From NCBI RefSeq assembly GCF_964199755.1, contig NC_133896.1, forward strand, positions 82,427,815 through 82,491,814: 64,000 nt of DNA. Reading direction: 5' to 3'. The position numbers and the translations under genes were made by a program. The DNA comes from Larus michahellis. Its lineage: Eukaryota; Chordata; Aves; Charadriiformes; Laridae. The notes under the pieces were generated by a model. That model ran no database searches. It saw only the letters and a program-made list of their open reading frames with translations, and was not told the DNA's origin. Of this stretch, positions 12,801-24,477 are shown one piece after another (positions within the stretch are counted from its first letter, which is position 1; the number at the start of each line of letters is the position of its first letter).

Positions 12801-15357
12801 ACAGCAAGAGAATCCAATAAGGATTATTGGATTAATTATGAAATTATATTAAATATATAATTCAATATATAAATATATTTAAATTAAATATATTATATTT
12901 AAATAATTACATATAAATTAATAAATATATTAAACATAATTTCATAATTTACCAGTGATTTTCTTTTCTTTTTTTTTTTTTTTTTTAGTTTTTACAAAAT
13001 TCACAACAGCTGCCTACATTGAAAACAGCTACACAGGAGGCGTGGAAAAATGTCTGGCACATGAAAATGTATTGAAAGCTTTTAGAAATACTTACGCTGA
13101 TGAGGAAGAGGACAGGGAGGGGTGAGCATGTGAAAGTTCTTCAGGCAGTTGCAAAGGGAGGATCAGGTGGTTCAGGGCTTGGTTCCTTTCCCCTGCTGTG
13201 GTGCCTACCATTTTCCATGCATTGCTCTCTCGTGTATTGCCCGTCTCAGTTGTCTCTCTCCCCCTTTTTTCTGTACTGGAGAAGTACTGAAAACAAAGTT
13301 GTAACCAGTGATTCCTTGAAGTTTCTCTTCTGTTTCAGCATGTATATATCTAAGAAGGCTTTAAAGCATCATTTTGACCCCCGTAAGACTCCACAGGACA
13401 CATACCTACTATGCAGACTGCAGTGGGGTGAGACTGGCAGGCCTTGGATACACTGGGTCAAAAAGGACCATTGCCATGCTGAAGTCTACTTCCTGGAGAA
13501 GATCTTACAGATCAGAAGATCCAATGATTATGTCAACTGTTCCATGACCTGGTACTTGTCCTGGAGCCCTTGTGCAGACTGCTGCCTTAAAATACTGAAT
13601 TTCTTAGGGAGGCACTCAAATGTGAGCATAGATATATACGTAGCACGTCTTTATCACATAGAAGATGAAAGAAACCGCCAAGGTCTGAAGACCCTTGTGA
13701 GCCTGGAGGTCGTAACCATTGCTGTCATGGAAATTGAAGGCAAGGTTTCCTTTCCTCTGGGGGACTGGGGAGGGGTGGACTGGTGAGCTCTGTGCATGAA
13801 TGAATCTAGTTGCTTCTGGGCCCGGCGTCCTGCCCACCTTCTTTGGGGGCACATTCATCACCATTCAGTGACTGAGTGTCGCATCCCAAAAAAGATGTTC
13901 AAATACTTCAGGAGTAGCGGGACAGGAGTCAGCAACCAGACCTGTATGAAAAGTCTCCCTTGATTAGAGACATCATTTTTCTGTTGCTCCTGACGGAATG
14001 GAAGATAGGGTGTTTCTCTCTTGGCCTAGGGGACTAAATACAGCTGCTGGGATAAGGCTGGCTGAAGGGGCCCTCTGCTGGTAAAAAAGCCCAGAGAGAA
14101 TGGCATTGGTTCCAAATATGGAGTGGACAGAATCCATCAGCTGGCCTGTCCATGACCAAGCTGTCTCTGTGTCATGGGCATCAGGAAGAGTCTTGTTCCC
14201 TGAGCTTGTCTAGTTTCTGAATAAACTCAGGTTCATCATCTTGCTTCCATTTCTCCAGATTATAATTACTGTTGGGAAACCTTTATCCAAGAAGGTGCTG
14301 TGGATGATTACTGGACTGTGGGCTTTCAATCAAAGATAACTAAGAATCGTTTGAAGCTCAAGAACGTCTTTAAGGTTTGTAGACTCTGAGGGATAGGGGG
14401 AATCACATGAAATGATTTGCAATATGGGGTCACTGAATTGTAAAGTGTAGGAAAGAAGCTGTTCATATCTAGTTGGAGTTTAAAGAGTGATGCTTTTGGA
14501 AAAAGTAATCATAGGAACTGTCCTGTCTGGTTGGGAGACAAGCATTGTGGATTTCCTTCTATCGTATTACCAAGCAAAGGCTAAGAGTGTAGCTTTTTTC
14601 CTTCAGGCTCCAGAGTGGGAAATCCCTTGATTGTCAGCTGGAATTCCAGTCTCATCCCAGAAACCATCCACCAGATTCCTTTCTAATCTGGATCTGAACA
14701 TGGGTTTCTGTTCAGCAAATGATGCTACTCAGCCACTTTCTGTCAATATCTGCAGTGGTCCGACATCCCCTCCCAGTCACTAGGCCCCTTCCAGATTTGA
14801 TTCAGCAACTTCCCTGGCTGATCTGAAGGTTACAGTTTCTGTGAGATGAGAAAAGCTGTTCAAAAGAGAAAGTCTGGGAAAATCCAACCTTTGTTTTTGT
14901 TTTGTGCCAGACCTCCTGAAAGGTAGGAGAGAGAAGAGTGAATGTGTACACCAACAGTGCTGAAAGTTTGTGCCCCGAGAGACAAGAGACCCTGCTTGAA
15001 TGAACAGGTCCACATCCTTGGCCTAAAAGGATCGTGTAAAAAAAAATAATAAAAAAATCTAGCAAAACTAATATAAGTTCTGCAACATTTTGATTTCAAT
15101 GTATTAGTGTTTTCTGACAAATACTATTTTTAATGAAACAGAGTGGAAGGAATCTATGGCTAAGTGGGTCATTGAACGTCTGGGAAATCCATTTTATATG
15201 GCATCTGTGGAAAAAAATTATTCTGGGCTATTACAAGTAATAGACTTCTCCTGCTATGTCCATTTCAAATCATAGCAAGTCCAAAGTGCAATTGTTAAAG
15301 GATCTAAATGTCATATTTTTATTTTCATTTCAGGATCTTCCATTTGTAGAATCATAG
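9823..15357 (+). CDS. APOBEC1-like cytidine deaminase (AID/APOBEC family), 4 exons inferred
   Basis: Zinc-dependent polynucleotide cytidine deaminase, expected to turn C into U in single-stranded DNA or RNA. Proposed exons are 9823-9845, 13339-13739, 14259-14374 and 15334-15357, joining in frame to 187 residues. Residues 54-56 are HAE (zinc ligand and catalytic Glu) and residues 83-89 are WSPCADC (zinc cysteines 86 and 89), the canonical family site. The block RNRQGLKTL and the exon-3 start DYNYCW are typical of APOBEC1 and AID, and exon 3 is 116 nt, as in AICDA. Intron 2 has a GC donor. The second and third exons are solid. The first exon rests on phase, a good Kozak context and the upstream ISRE. 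The last exon has two candidates. It is clearly a paralogue of the downstream APOBEC1; whether it matches a named bird gene I cannot tell. Confidence 0.82.
12811..12948. repeat. AT-rich palindromes in intron 1 of APOBEC1-like gene
   Basis: Two adjoining inverted repeats. At 12811-12833 a perfect 10-bp stem (AATCCAATAA and its complement) surrounds GGA. At 12835-12948 an almost pure A/T stretch is bounded by ATTATGAAATTAT and its exact complement ATAATTTCATAAT; extending each arm to 24 bases keeps about 22 paired. Such DNA can extrude cruciforms. Confidence 0.8.
12989..13121 (+). other. Open, splice-bounded block; possible alternative exon
   Basis: Preceded by a long T-run ending in AG and followed by a GTGAGC donor, this 133-nt block is open in the frame that would join exon 13339 in phase (…ADEEEDREG then MYISKK). 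It has no in-frame ATG, and its entry phase does not fit the proposed exon 1 at 9823, so it would need another first exon. Its length modulo 3 equals that of APOBEC1 exon 2. It may be chance. Confidence 0.2.
13339..13739 (+). CDS. APOBEC1-like gene, catalytic exon
   Basis: Acceptor CTGTTTCAG precedes 13339. The exon encodes [16 protein letters not shown] to VTIAVMEIE and contains the whole zinc site: HAE, then 28 residues, then PCADC. The homologous exon ends of APOBEC1 (G|GTAACC) and AICDA (G|GTGAGA) fix the 3' end at G 13739, where the intron here begins GCAAGG. The next GT is four bases later and would break the frame, so this is a GC-AG intron. Confidence 0.9.
14259..14374 (+). CDS. APOBEC1-like gene, third exon
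   Basis: Acceptor TTTCTCCAG, 116 nt, donor GTTTGT. It encodes [13 protein letters not shown] through KLKNVFK and aligns with [13 protein letters not shown] of APOBEC1 and [13 protein letters not shown] of AID. Length and phase equal AICDA exon 4. Confidence 0.9.
14607..14630 (+). CDS. APOBEC1-like gene, alternative last exon
   Basis: A strong pyrimidine tract and CAG precede an in-phase APEWEIP and stop. Like the other candidate at 15334 it adds seven residues. AATAAA lies downstream at about 15048. It has no resemblance to the APOBEC1 C-terminus, so I rank it second; both could be used. Confidence 0.3.
   Translation, partial: APEWEIP
15334..15357 (+). CDS. APOBEC1-like gene, preferred last exon
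   Basis: After the acceptor TTTCATTTCAG, the in-phase reading is DLPFVES and stop. KNVFK-DLPF lines up with YHILL-GLPP at the same exon junction of APOBEC1. The GAATCATAG carrying the stop belongs to the CR1 3' end that begins here, so the insertion seems to have supplied the last residues and the stop codon. Confidence 0.45.
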   Translation, partial: DLPFVES

Positions 15358-16650
15358 AATTATAGAATATCTCAAGTTGGAAGGGACCCAGAAGGATCAT
15401 TGAATCCAACTCTGTGCTCCTTGCAGGACTACCTGAAATGAAACCATATGACTAAAACCGTCATCCAGATGCTCCTCGAACTGTGACAGACTTGGTGCTG
15501 TGACCGCTTCCCTGGGGAGCCTGTTCAGTGACAGATCACCCTCTCAGTAAAGAACCTTTTCCCAATATCCAAGCTGAACTTCCCCTGATGCAGCTTCATT
15601 CCATTTCCTCCTGTCACTAGTCACCAGAGAGAGGAGATCAGCACCAGGATTACCCCATGCCAGGTGGAGAATCTGGCACTTGCTCTTGTTAAATTTCATA
15701 CAGTTGGCGATTGCTCAGCTCTTGATTCTACCCAGATCTCTCTGTAAGTTCTCTCTACCCTTCAGGGAGTCCACAGCTGATCATTAGCAAACTTACTTTA
15801 TGTACATTCGATTCCTGTGTCCAGATAATTTATAAAAACATTCAAGAGAACCGTCCCTAAAACTGAGCCCCAGGGAACACCACTGGTGACTGGTCGCCAG
15901 CCTGATGTAACCCCATTTACTATAACCCTTTGAGCCCAACCCATCAGCCAAATGCTCACCCAATGTGTTATGGACTTGTCTAGCTGTGTGCTGGACATTT
16001 CATCCAGACGGATACTGTAAGAGACAGTATCAAAAGCCTTGTTAAAATCCAAAACCGCCACATCTACTGGCTTCCCTTGGTAACCTTGGATGGGTGACCT
16101 TGTCATAAAAGGAAATTAAATTGGTTAAGCAGGACTTTCCCCTCATGAACCCGTGCTGGCTATGACCACTGACTGTGTTGTCTCTCAAGTGGTTTTCAAT
16201 AATTCCCAGAATAACCTTCTCCATAATTTTACCAGGCACTGAAATGATACTGACAGGCCTGTAATTACCAGGGTCTTCCTTCTTACCCTTCTTGAGAACT
16301 GGGACAACATTTGCCAGCTTTCAGCCAACTGGGACCTCTCCAGACTCCCAAGACCGTTGGAAAATAATGGAGAGAGGTGCCATGGTAACATTGGGCAGCT
16401 CATTCAGTACCCTGGAATGAATCCCATTGGGCCCCACAGATTTATGTGCATCCAGCTGGAGTAGCAAGTCTCAAACAAGTTCAGGGTCGGCTGGGAGTTT
16501 ATCATCCCCCAGTTATGGTCTTCCAACACAGTGCTCTGGGGGTACCAGGGCCCATCATCTGTGTTGAAGACAGAGGTGAAGAATGCATTAAGTGTAAGAC
16601 AGGACCAATGTTATCTCTGGTCCTCTGCTACGAGATTTCACCCATAGAAG
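15344..16650 (-). mobile_element. CR1 LINE, 5'-truncated
   Basis: The 3' end (left) shows the CR1 tail GAATCATAGAATTATAGAAT followed by TTGGAAGGGACC. Minus-strand frames give reverse transcriptase pieces: VILGIIENHLRD with [13 protein letters not shown] (16239-16042) and [19 protein letters not shown] with [10 protein letters not shown] (16106-15798). Farther up is the linker region (FFTSVFNTDDG, near 16570). Several frame breaks and an apparent loss around 15640-15660 show that it is old and inactive. It abuts the last exon of the APOBEC1-like gene. Confidence 0.9.
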
Positions 16651-16689
16651 ATGGCCATCTGCCTTACTGCTTGTATGTAGAAGATAACA

Positions 16690-18870
16690 ATCATTAAATG
16701 TTGCTAACATTCCCCAGTTTCTAAAAGCCACCAATATCCTGGGTAGACAGCTTGTCACTGGGAGTCTTAAGTATATTGGACAGTGTTAAATATCCCTGAT
16801 GAGAAATTTCTGGATGTGGAAATGGAGGCAGGTAGTAGCCAGAATGGGGAACAGTGTCCTAGGCCCAATACCCTGCTAACATTGTTCTTCCTCTGATGTG
16901 GCCCAGTGGTGCACAGGCTGATGGCAAAAAGGTGCTTAAAGAGGACTGATAACACCCAAACAGTTGATTAATTCACTGTAACTTACTTATCTGAGGCATT
17001 TTGACAAGATCAGGCTATTTCCTTGACTCTTGAAAAATTAATTTCTGGCAAGAGAAGGTCAAGGTGCCACAAGGAACATCTCTGGAGACCTGCTGTCCTC
17101 TCAGCTAGCCTTGTCTGCCTCATGCTGCAAGAGGAAAAGTGAACCTAAAAACACAGAAAATGCCCCATCAGGGCAGACATTGTATCTAGTATTGTCAGGA
17201 GAAGATGTTTTTTAGGGAGAGCAGACAAGCCTGGACACTGTCTGTGGTTCATTATGACCCAGTCACAGTACCTCAATACCCGCAATGACTGTGGTTGGGA
17301 ACCCTGCATCTTTAGTGTCTGTTTATGGACTTGGCACCACAAATTTTTCACATCTCTTGAATCTGTCCTGCTATCTGTGTCCACAGTTTACTGGGGCAGC
17401 AGATTCTGGAAGTTCACAGCTTGCCATGTAAATAAGTACTTGTCCGTGTTTTAAACCGATCAACTAATCACAATAAGTGTCAGTTCTTGCTATACTAATG
17501 TCTCATCATTAGTCACTGAAACGCTTGTCTGCATTTGAAAGACTGGGCTAGCCTAGAGAATTTTCCACTGGCTCGGTGGGAGCTGTAACGTGTAACTGAC
17601 AGCGGCACTTGATCTTAAGAGCAACTTAAAAAATCCACGGACACTCCATTCAACAGAAGCAAATCCTCCATCCACCAAGTGGTGTGACTGTGGAATGGTA
17701 ATTACAATATTCACGGTCATTGTATTTCAGGAGGTCCACTCAGCTGGCTGAAAGAAGTAAGAAAGTATTTTTATCTGTAGGCCTGTCCTGGAACTGGACC
17801 ACTAGATGTATCCACTGGAAACTCCTTGAAAAGCAAGGCACATTAGGCTGCGCAGAGAATTGTAGGAATGCAACCGTATCCCCTGCAGTAGCCAAGCTGG
17901 ATTGTTTGCTCCCCTCTCTGGTCGTTTGCTCCCCTGTACTGTGCAGAGGTACTGTGCCATCAGTACCAAGTGCTTGGAAAATAGAACCTCTCTCCGTCCC
18001 CATTCCCGATGCTAGGTTATTTCTGCAAGACTAGGATAAATATTCGTTTACTTGTACCCATTTTAATCATTAAACTCTAAAGCTATGATTGGGCCCGATT
18101 CTTCTCTTATTTGTATTGCTAATCTTTTAACATAGCCAACATAGTTACTCAGAGTTTTGGACCAGTCTAACCTAAAAAGAATTTGGCTTATGGAAACTAA
18201 GAGATGACAACCTGTAACTTACAAAACGGCAGCACTCGATTAAGTGATGTCCACTTTGGTAGATGTGTCCTCTTGTTTAGATATGGTTCTTTATATCTTA
18301 CAAGTTCAGGAGATGATGCTTTCAAGCTGGTTTTAAGGAGGCAGAAAAAATTGATCACACAAGTTGTTATGGGGGGAAGAGAAACACAGACAATTTGAAG
18401 CTGCTAAGCTCAATTTATGAAGTGGACTAAGCATCCCCTGTCAATCTCTACTGCTGAAGGTCTTTGTACGTAGCTGTTAGCACAGGCTGTCAATCAAACA
18501 AGATCACAGTATACCTTACCAGCAGCTTTGGGGATGGTCCTGTCATGTGTTGATCCCCCACCCATGCCAAGGCTCATTATGCTTACTTCTTGTTTACATT
18601 GTCCTGTAGGCCTTGGCTTACCACGCTCAGCCCCTGTTTGGATTGTAACCAGCTCTCGGCCAAAGCAAGGCTGTGCCATTCCTATGTCACAAGCAAGGAA
18701 GAACCCCCAGATTGTTTTCACAATAAAAACTGAAGGCAATTATTATGGTATGTGTCTCTCAGGGCCCTGAGGACATTAAAAAAACCTTAGTTGCCTTGAC
18801 TACCCTCACCTGCGGCTTCCACTGGCACATTGCCCATAGATGGCCCAGGAGCTCCATTTAAGCTCAGGCT
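16690..18870. other. No gene recognised
   Basis: Intergenic stretch between two CR1 copies. No frame resembles a known protein, and no further deaminase exon was found on either strand. An AATAAA at about 18722 is the first clear polyadenylation signal after the 15334 exon, but it lies far away. Confidence 0.5.
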
Positions 18871-18878
18871 TGTGCTAT

Positions 18879-21800
18879 TACAGAATCACAGAATGGTTCG
18901 GGTTGGAAGGGACCTTAAAGACCATCTAGTTCCAACCCCCAGCCATGGGCAGGGACACCTCCCACTAGACCAGGCTGCTCAAAGCCCCATCCAGCCTGGC
19001 CTTGAACACTTCCAGGGATGGGGCATCCTCAGCTTCCCTGGGCAGCCTGTTCCAGTGCCTCACCACCCTCACAGTAAAGAATTTTTTCCTGATATCCAAT
19101 CTAAATCTCCCCTCTTTCAGTTTGAGGCTGTTACCCCATGTCCTGTCATTACACTCCCTGATAAAGAGTCCCTCCCCATCCTTCCTGTAGGCCCCCTTCA
19201 GGTACTAGAAGGCTGCTATAAGGTCTCCTTCGAGCCTTCTCTTCTCCAGGCTGAACAACCCCAACTCTCTCAACCTGTACTCATAGGAGAGGTGCTCCAG
19301 CCCCCTGATCATCTTCGTGGCCCTCTGCTGGACCCGTTCCAACAGGTCCATGTCCTTCTTGTGCTGAGGACTCCAGAGCTGGATGCAGTACTCCAGGTGG
19401 GGTCTCACCAGAGCAGAGTAGAAGGGCAGAACCACCTCCCTCGACCTGCTGGCCATGCTTCTTTTGATGCAGCCCAGGATGCGGTTGGCTTTCTGGGCTG
19501 CAAGTCCACATTGCCTGCTCATGTTGAGCTTCTCATCCACCAGCATCCCTGAGTCCTTCTCCTCAGGGCTGTTCTCAGTCCATTCTCTGCCCAGCCTGTA
19601 TTTGTGCCTGGGATTGCCATGACCCAGGTGCAGGACTTTGCACCTGGCCTCATTGGACTTCATGAGGTTTGCACGGGCCCACCTCTCAAGCCTGTCAGGG
19701 TCCCTCTGGATGGCATCCCTTCCCTCCAGCGTGTCGACTGCACCACACAGCTTGGTGACGTCGGCAAACTTGCTGAGAGTGCACTCAATCCCACTGTCCA
19801 TGTCACCAACAAAAATGTTAAACAGCACTGGTCCCAGTACTGATCCCTGAGGAATGCCACTCGTCACTGGTTTCCATGTGGACATTGAGCCATTGACTGC
19901 AACCCTTTGAGTGTGGCCATCTAGCCAGTTCCTTATCCACTGAGTGGTCCATCCGTCAAACCCATGCTTTTCCAATTTGGAGACCAGGATGTCGTGCAGG
20001 ACAGTGTCAAACACTTTGCATGAGTCCAGGTAGATGAGATCAGTTGCTCTCCCCTTGTCTACCAGTGCTGTGGCAACATCATAGAAGGCCACCAAATTTG
20101 TCAGGCATGATTTGCCTTTGGTGAAGCCATGTTGGTTGTCACCAATCACCTCCTTATTTTCTATGTGCCTTAGCAGAGTTTCCAGGAGGATCTGCTCCAT
20201 GTTCTTGCCAGGCACAGAGGTGAGACTGACCAGTCTGTAATTCCCTGGGTCATCCTTTTTTCCCTTTTTGAAAATGGGGGTTATGTTTCCCCTTTTCCAA
20301 TCAGTGTGAACTTCACCAGACTTCCACAACTTTTCAAATATAATGGAAAGCGGCTTGGCAACTTCATCTGCCAGCTCCCTCAGGACCCGTGGATGGATTT
20401 CATCCAGTCCCATGGACTTATGCACCTTCAGGTTCCTCAGATGGTCCCAAACCTGATCTTCTCCTACAGTGGACGGTTCTTCATTCTTATAGACCCTGCC
20501 TTTGCATCCTGCAACTTGGGTGGTGTGGTTGGAGCCCTTGCCAGTGAAGACTGAGGCGAAAAAGTCATTCAGCATCTCAGCCTTCTCCATATCCTGGGTG
20601 ACCAGGTCTCCTGTCTCCTTCCTGAGAGGGCCCACATCTTCCCTAGTCTTGCCTTTACCCCTGACGTACTTAGAGAAGTTTTTCTTGTTATTCTTGATGC
20701 CCTTAGCCAGATTTAATTCTATCTATCTGGGCTTTAGCTTGCCTAATCTGGTTCCTGGTTGCTCGGACAGTTTCTCTGTATTCCACCCAGTCAACCTGTC
20801 CTTGCTTCCACCCTCTGTAGGCCTCCTTTTTGCTTTTGAGCTTGTCCAGGAGCTCTTTGTTAATCCACGCAGGCCTCCTGGCATTTTTAACTGACTTCTT
20901 CATTCTTGGGATGCACCGCTCCTGAGCTTGGAGGAGGTGATCGTTGAATACTAATGAGCTCTCTTGGGCCCCTCTTCCCTCCAGTACTTTTTCCCATGTT
21001 ATCCTGCCAAGCGGGTCCCTCAAGAGGCCAAAGTCTGCTCTCTTGAAGTCCATGGTAGTGAGCTTGCTGTGTGCTCTCCTTGCTGCCTGAAGGATCTTGA
21101 ATTCTACAATTTCGTGATCACTGCAGCCGAGGCTGCACTTGGCACCAGCCCCTCCGTGTTGGTAAGGACAAGGTCCAGCATAGTTCCTCTCCTTGTTGGC
21201 TCCTCTACCATTTGAAGAAGAAAGTTGTCATCGACACATTCCAAGAATTTCCTGGATTTCTTGTGCACCGCTGTGTTGTCCTTCCAACAGATATCAGGGT
21301 GGTTTAAGTCCCCCATGATGACCATGGTCTGTGAATGCGATGCCGCTCCTGTCTGAGGGGGGCCTCATCCACTCTGTCATCCTGGTCAGGTGGCCTGTAG
21401 CAGACCCCTACCGTAATGTCCCCTGCCCCTGCGTTCCCTTTAATCTTGACCCATAAGCTCTCAGTTGGGTCTCCATCCACCCCCAGGTGGAGCTCCATGG
21501 ACTCCAGCCGTTCACTGACATAGAGGGCAACACCCCCTCCTCGTCTTCCCAGCCTGTCCTTCCTGAAGAGTCGGTATCCGTCCATTCCAACGCTCCAATC
21601 ATAAGAGCTATCCCACGACGCCTCTGTGGTGCCAATAAGATTGTAGCCCTGGAGACGTGCGCACATCTCCAACTTTTCTTGCTTATTTCCCATGCTGCGT
21701 GCATTTGCGTAAAGGCATTTCAGCTGGGTGCCCAATGAAGCTGTCTCACTGGCTGGAGCGTTTGCTTTTCCTTCATGCTGCTCTTCAGGTGGTCTTCCTC

Positions 21801-22400
21801 TGGGGTGTTTTATCTGTGACTCTCCGGTTCCTATCTCCTCAGGAGCCCCTGGCTCGTCCCCATAAGACTTCGAGTGTGCTGCAGCGTACCCAGCACATCT
21901 CGGAGCAACAGGTTGAGGGCCTTCACTACTGACCCACCCCTCAGACCTCGGATCATCATCCCTTGGCTTGTCAAGAGCAAGCCAGGTAGCATCCCCCTCC
22001 TGCAACAAGCCTAGGTTAAAGCCCAGTCAATGAGCCCCACTAGCTCATGAGCAAACACCCACTTCTCCCATTCAGAAAGATGAGCCCTGTTTGATGCCAA
22101 AAAGCCTGGTGCCATGTAGGTCATCCCATTGTCAAAAACCCAAAACTGTGGCGGTGACACCAGCCATGGAGCCATGTGTTGATAGATCGCACACGTCTGT
22201 TTCTTACAGTGTCCCTGCCTGTAACTGGGAGAACAGAAGAAAAGATAACCTGTGCCCCGGACTCCCTTATTAACCTTCCCAAGGCGCCCTTCCTGAGCTA
22301 TGGCGTAGGTGTGCTTGTCTCCATCTCTCACAGCCATGCTTATGTCCATACCCATGGCCAGCCATGGATCTTGTTGATCTGTTTCCTGACCTGTGAACTG
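18879..22400 (-). mobile_element. CR1 LINE, nearly complete ORF2
   Basis: The 3' end (left) is ACAGAATCACAGAATGG. The minus strand encodes, in order, an upstream frame (22355-22011, with WVFDNGMTYMAPGFLASN), an APE-type endonuclease (22008-21304, with LKCLYANARSMGNKQEKL; continuing 21325-21104 with [10 protein letters not shown]), a linker (21053-20703) and reverse transcriptase (20635-19205, 476 codons, with [20 protein letters not shown] and [17 protein letters not shown]). The catalytic FADD reads FADV, and the endonuclease is broken by frameshifts, so it is dead but fairly young. The 5' edge is uncertain; homology may run to about 22750. Confidence 0.93.
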
Positions 22401-22409
22401 ATTTTCTGG

Positions 22410-23417
22410 GTTGACCCCAGATGAGACTGGGTTGTCTCATCTCTATGGACCAGCCTGATGATCACAGTGTCTGTATGTTGTCATCACAGAACCTGATCCT
22501 GACCTGAGGATTTACTTCCTAGCTTGACCTAGGACCTAAGAGCTGCCTCGTCAGCATGCCTGAGAACCTGGATTCTTCATTGATCGTGGCTGCTAGCCCT
22601 GGGCCTGCCCTACTCTCCTCTTATGGCTACACTGGGAGGGGCCCTGGCTAGCAAGGCTCTTTCATTGCTGGCTGCTTTATCTTGCTTGACTTAACTTCTC
22701 ATCCTTTAGGGAGTAGCTGGCCCTTGCTGCTCCCTGACAGTGTCTGGCAAGAGCTGCTGTGACTTGGTCACAGAAAACAGCAGCTCTGGACACCTGGTCA
22801 GTTGTCTGGATTCTGCTTATCTATAATACTATGATGAAATTTTTATTTCAAGCCATTCTTTTTGAGTCACATTTGCCCAGTGAATCAGTCTGTGGTCAAA
22901 CAGTAAGCAAGAGACCTCACATTCTGTTCAGTTATCCCCAGTGTGTGTGTGTGGAGGAGAGCAAGGAAATGAAACACAGAATGCTGTATCTGATGTAATA
23001 GTAAAAATAAACATGCAAAATGAGACTTGTTATGCCAAATATCAATGAGCTGAGCAATATTTCTCAATAGTAATTTAGAAATCAGAAGTTGCCTCTCTTG
23101 AACTGGCAGAGACAAAAGCCAAGTCATGAAACAGGAGAATACTCTTGTTGTTGCCATGGCTGGCTGGAGCACTGCCATTTAACCATGTGGCACATGCATG
23201 TGAGTCTGGGAAAAAGATCTGGGAACTGAGGGGTGACATTCTGTACTTGGGTGTCTTGTAGTTCTCAGGTACAGAGAAACAGAAGGGCCTGAATCCAGTC
23301 TGAAGTGTTACCCTGTTGCGTGAAACCGGGCCAAGCGGTTTTGGCAGAAGATAAACCCCCTTACGTTCTAACACTCCTCACCGAGGTGGGAGGCCAGGTG
23401 CGGCTAGGTTTAAATTC
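22410..23417. other. No gene recognised
   Basis: The left part may still be the 5' leader of the CR1. The remainder is featureless intergenic DNA with only short open frames. Confidence 0.4.
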
Positions 23418-24477
23418 TGAGTGATGCCCAATTCAGCACCATCAGTCCAATCGCGTTTAATAGGTATTAAACTATTATGATTTGGATACACTAATAGTGG
23501 ACTGCACCTTCAGTCTAGTCGTGCTCCTGAACTAGCACGGCCACTCTCGAGTCTTTGGTCGCATTCAGTGAGAAAGCTAAACGACCAGCTACTTAAACAG
23601 TGCAGTTTATTTAAACAACGGATATACAGGTTCTTTAGGATTGCCGGTGATAAATACACTGTCTGCAAAGCACGTGCAAATAAAGATATTCTTAAGTATA
23701 CAAAATGCACGACAAAATTATAAACGATACAGCCTGGCTATAAATGTAGGAGGGAGATTCTCTAGAGAAATTTCTAAGTCCCTGAGAAAGCACTCGGTGT
23801 AATCGAAGTCTTACCCAAAGGCGTCCCTATGGGGGGGAAGAAAGGCTCAGCCCGTCAACTGATCCCGGAAATCAGCGATGGAATTCTTCGCAATGGTGTC
23901 TTCCCTGACATCCCCTCTCTCTTGGGCTATTTTTATACTATTTTTTTATCTTCAAAGTGGAGTTTGAGTGACTTTAGTCATACGTACTTTTATTATGATT
24001 AATGTATTCAAGGAGGAGTGTTCACACCTCGGGGGCGGATAGCCTCTGGGATGGAGGTGTGTTTTGGTACATTGTGGTGAGCAAAGTTCGCACAAAGGAC
24101 AGCATTTCATCAACATTTGACGAAATGTTGGCTCGGGTAGCATGTAGGCCGCTTATCTGTTCCGTAGTACCATCTCGTCCCCACATCTGCTATTTGTCAC
24201 AAGGGAAGGCCACGGAACAATTGCGTTTCGTTCCATCCCTCGTGTAGTTTCACAAACAACCTTGTACAGGGAATCGCAGGTGTTGCATTCTTCGCATGCC
24301 AGCTGTGGCTGTATTATACTTCAGAAGCCTCTTGATTTTATGACTTTCCTTAATGTGTGAACAATGCTGTATTTTTGTATTCTTGGCCAATTTAGTAATT
24401 ATTCCACACACCCCCATGGTCAGTGCTAGTCCCTTATGCACTGTGGCCTTTCTGTTCCCTGCTTGAGGCATGTGACA
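23418..24477 (-). mobile_element. Solo LTR of an endogenous retrovirus (fossil)
   Basis: About 1.06 kb bounded by TGAGTGATGCC and GGCATGTGACA, imperfect inverted ends of the TG...CA type. On the minus strand a TATA box (about 23925-23940) is followed by a transcript-like region with AATAAA signals, the usual LTR order. No gag, pol or env flanks it, so it is a solo LTR. I could not find a clean target-site duplication. Family probably avian ERVL or ERVK type; moderately old. Confidence 0.6.

Noticed and set aside
13100-13786. Single 228-codon open frame from ATG 13100 through the catalytic exon
   Set aside because: Its first part is intron read in frame: a clear acceptor stands at 13338, and homology begins only at 13340. 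Its end runs past the true exon end at 13739.
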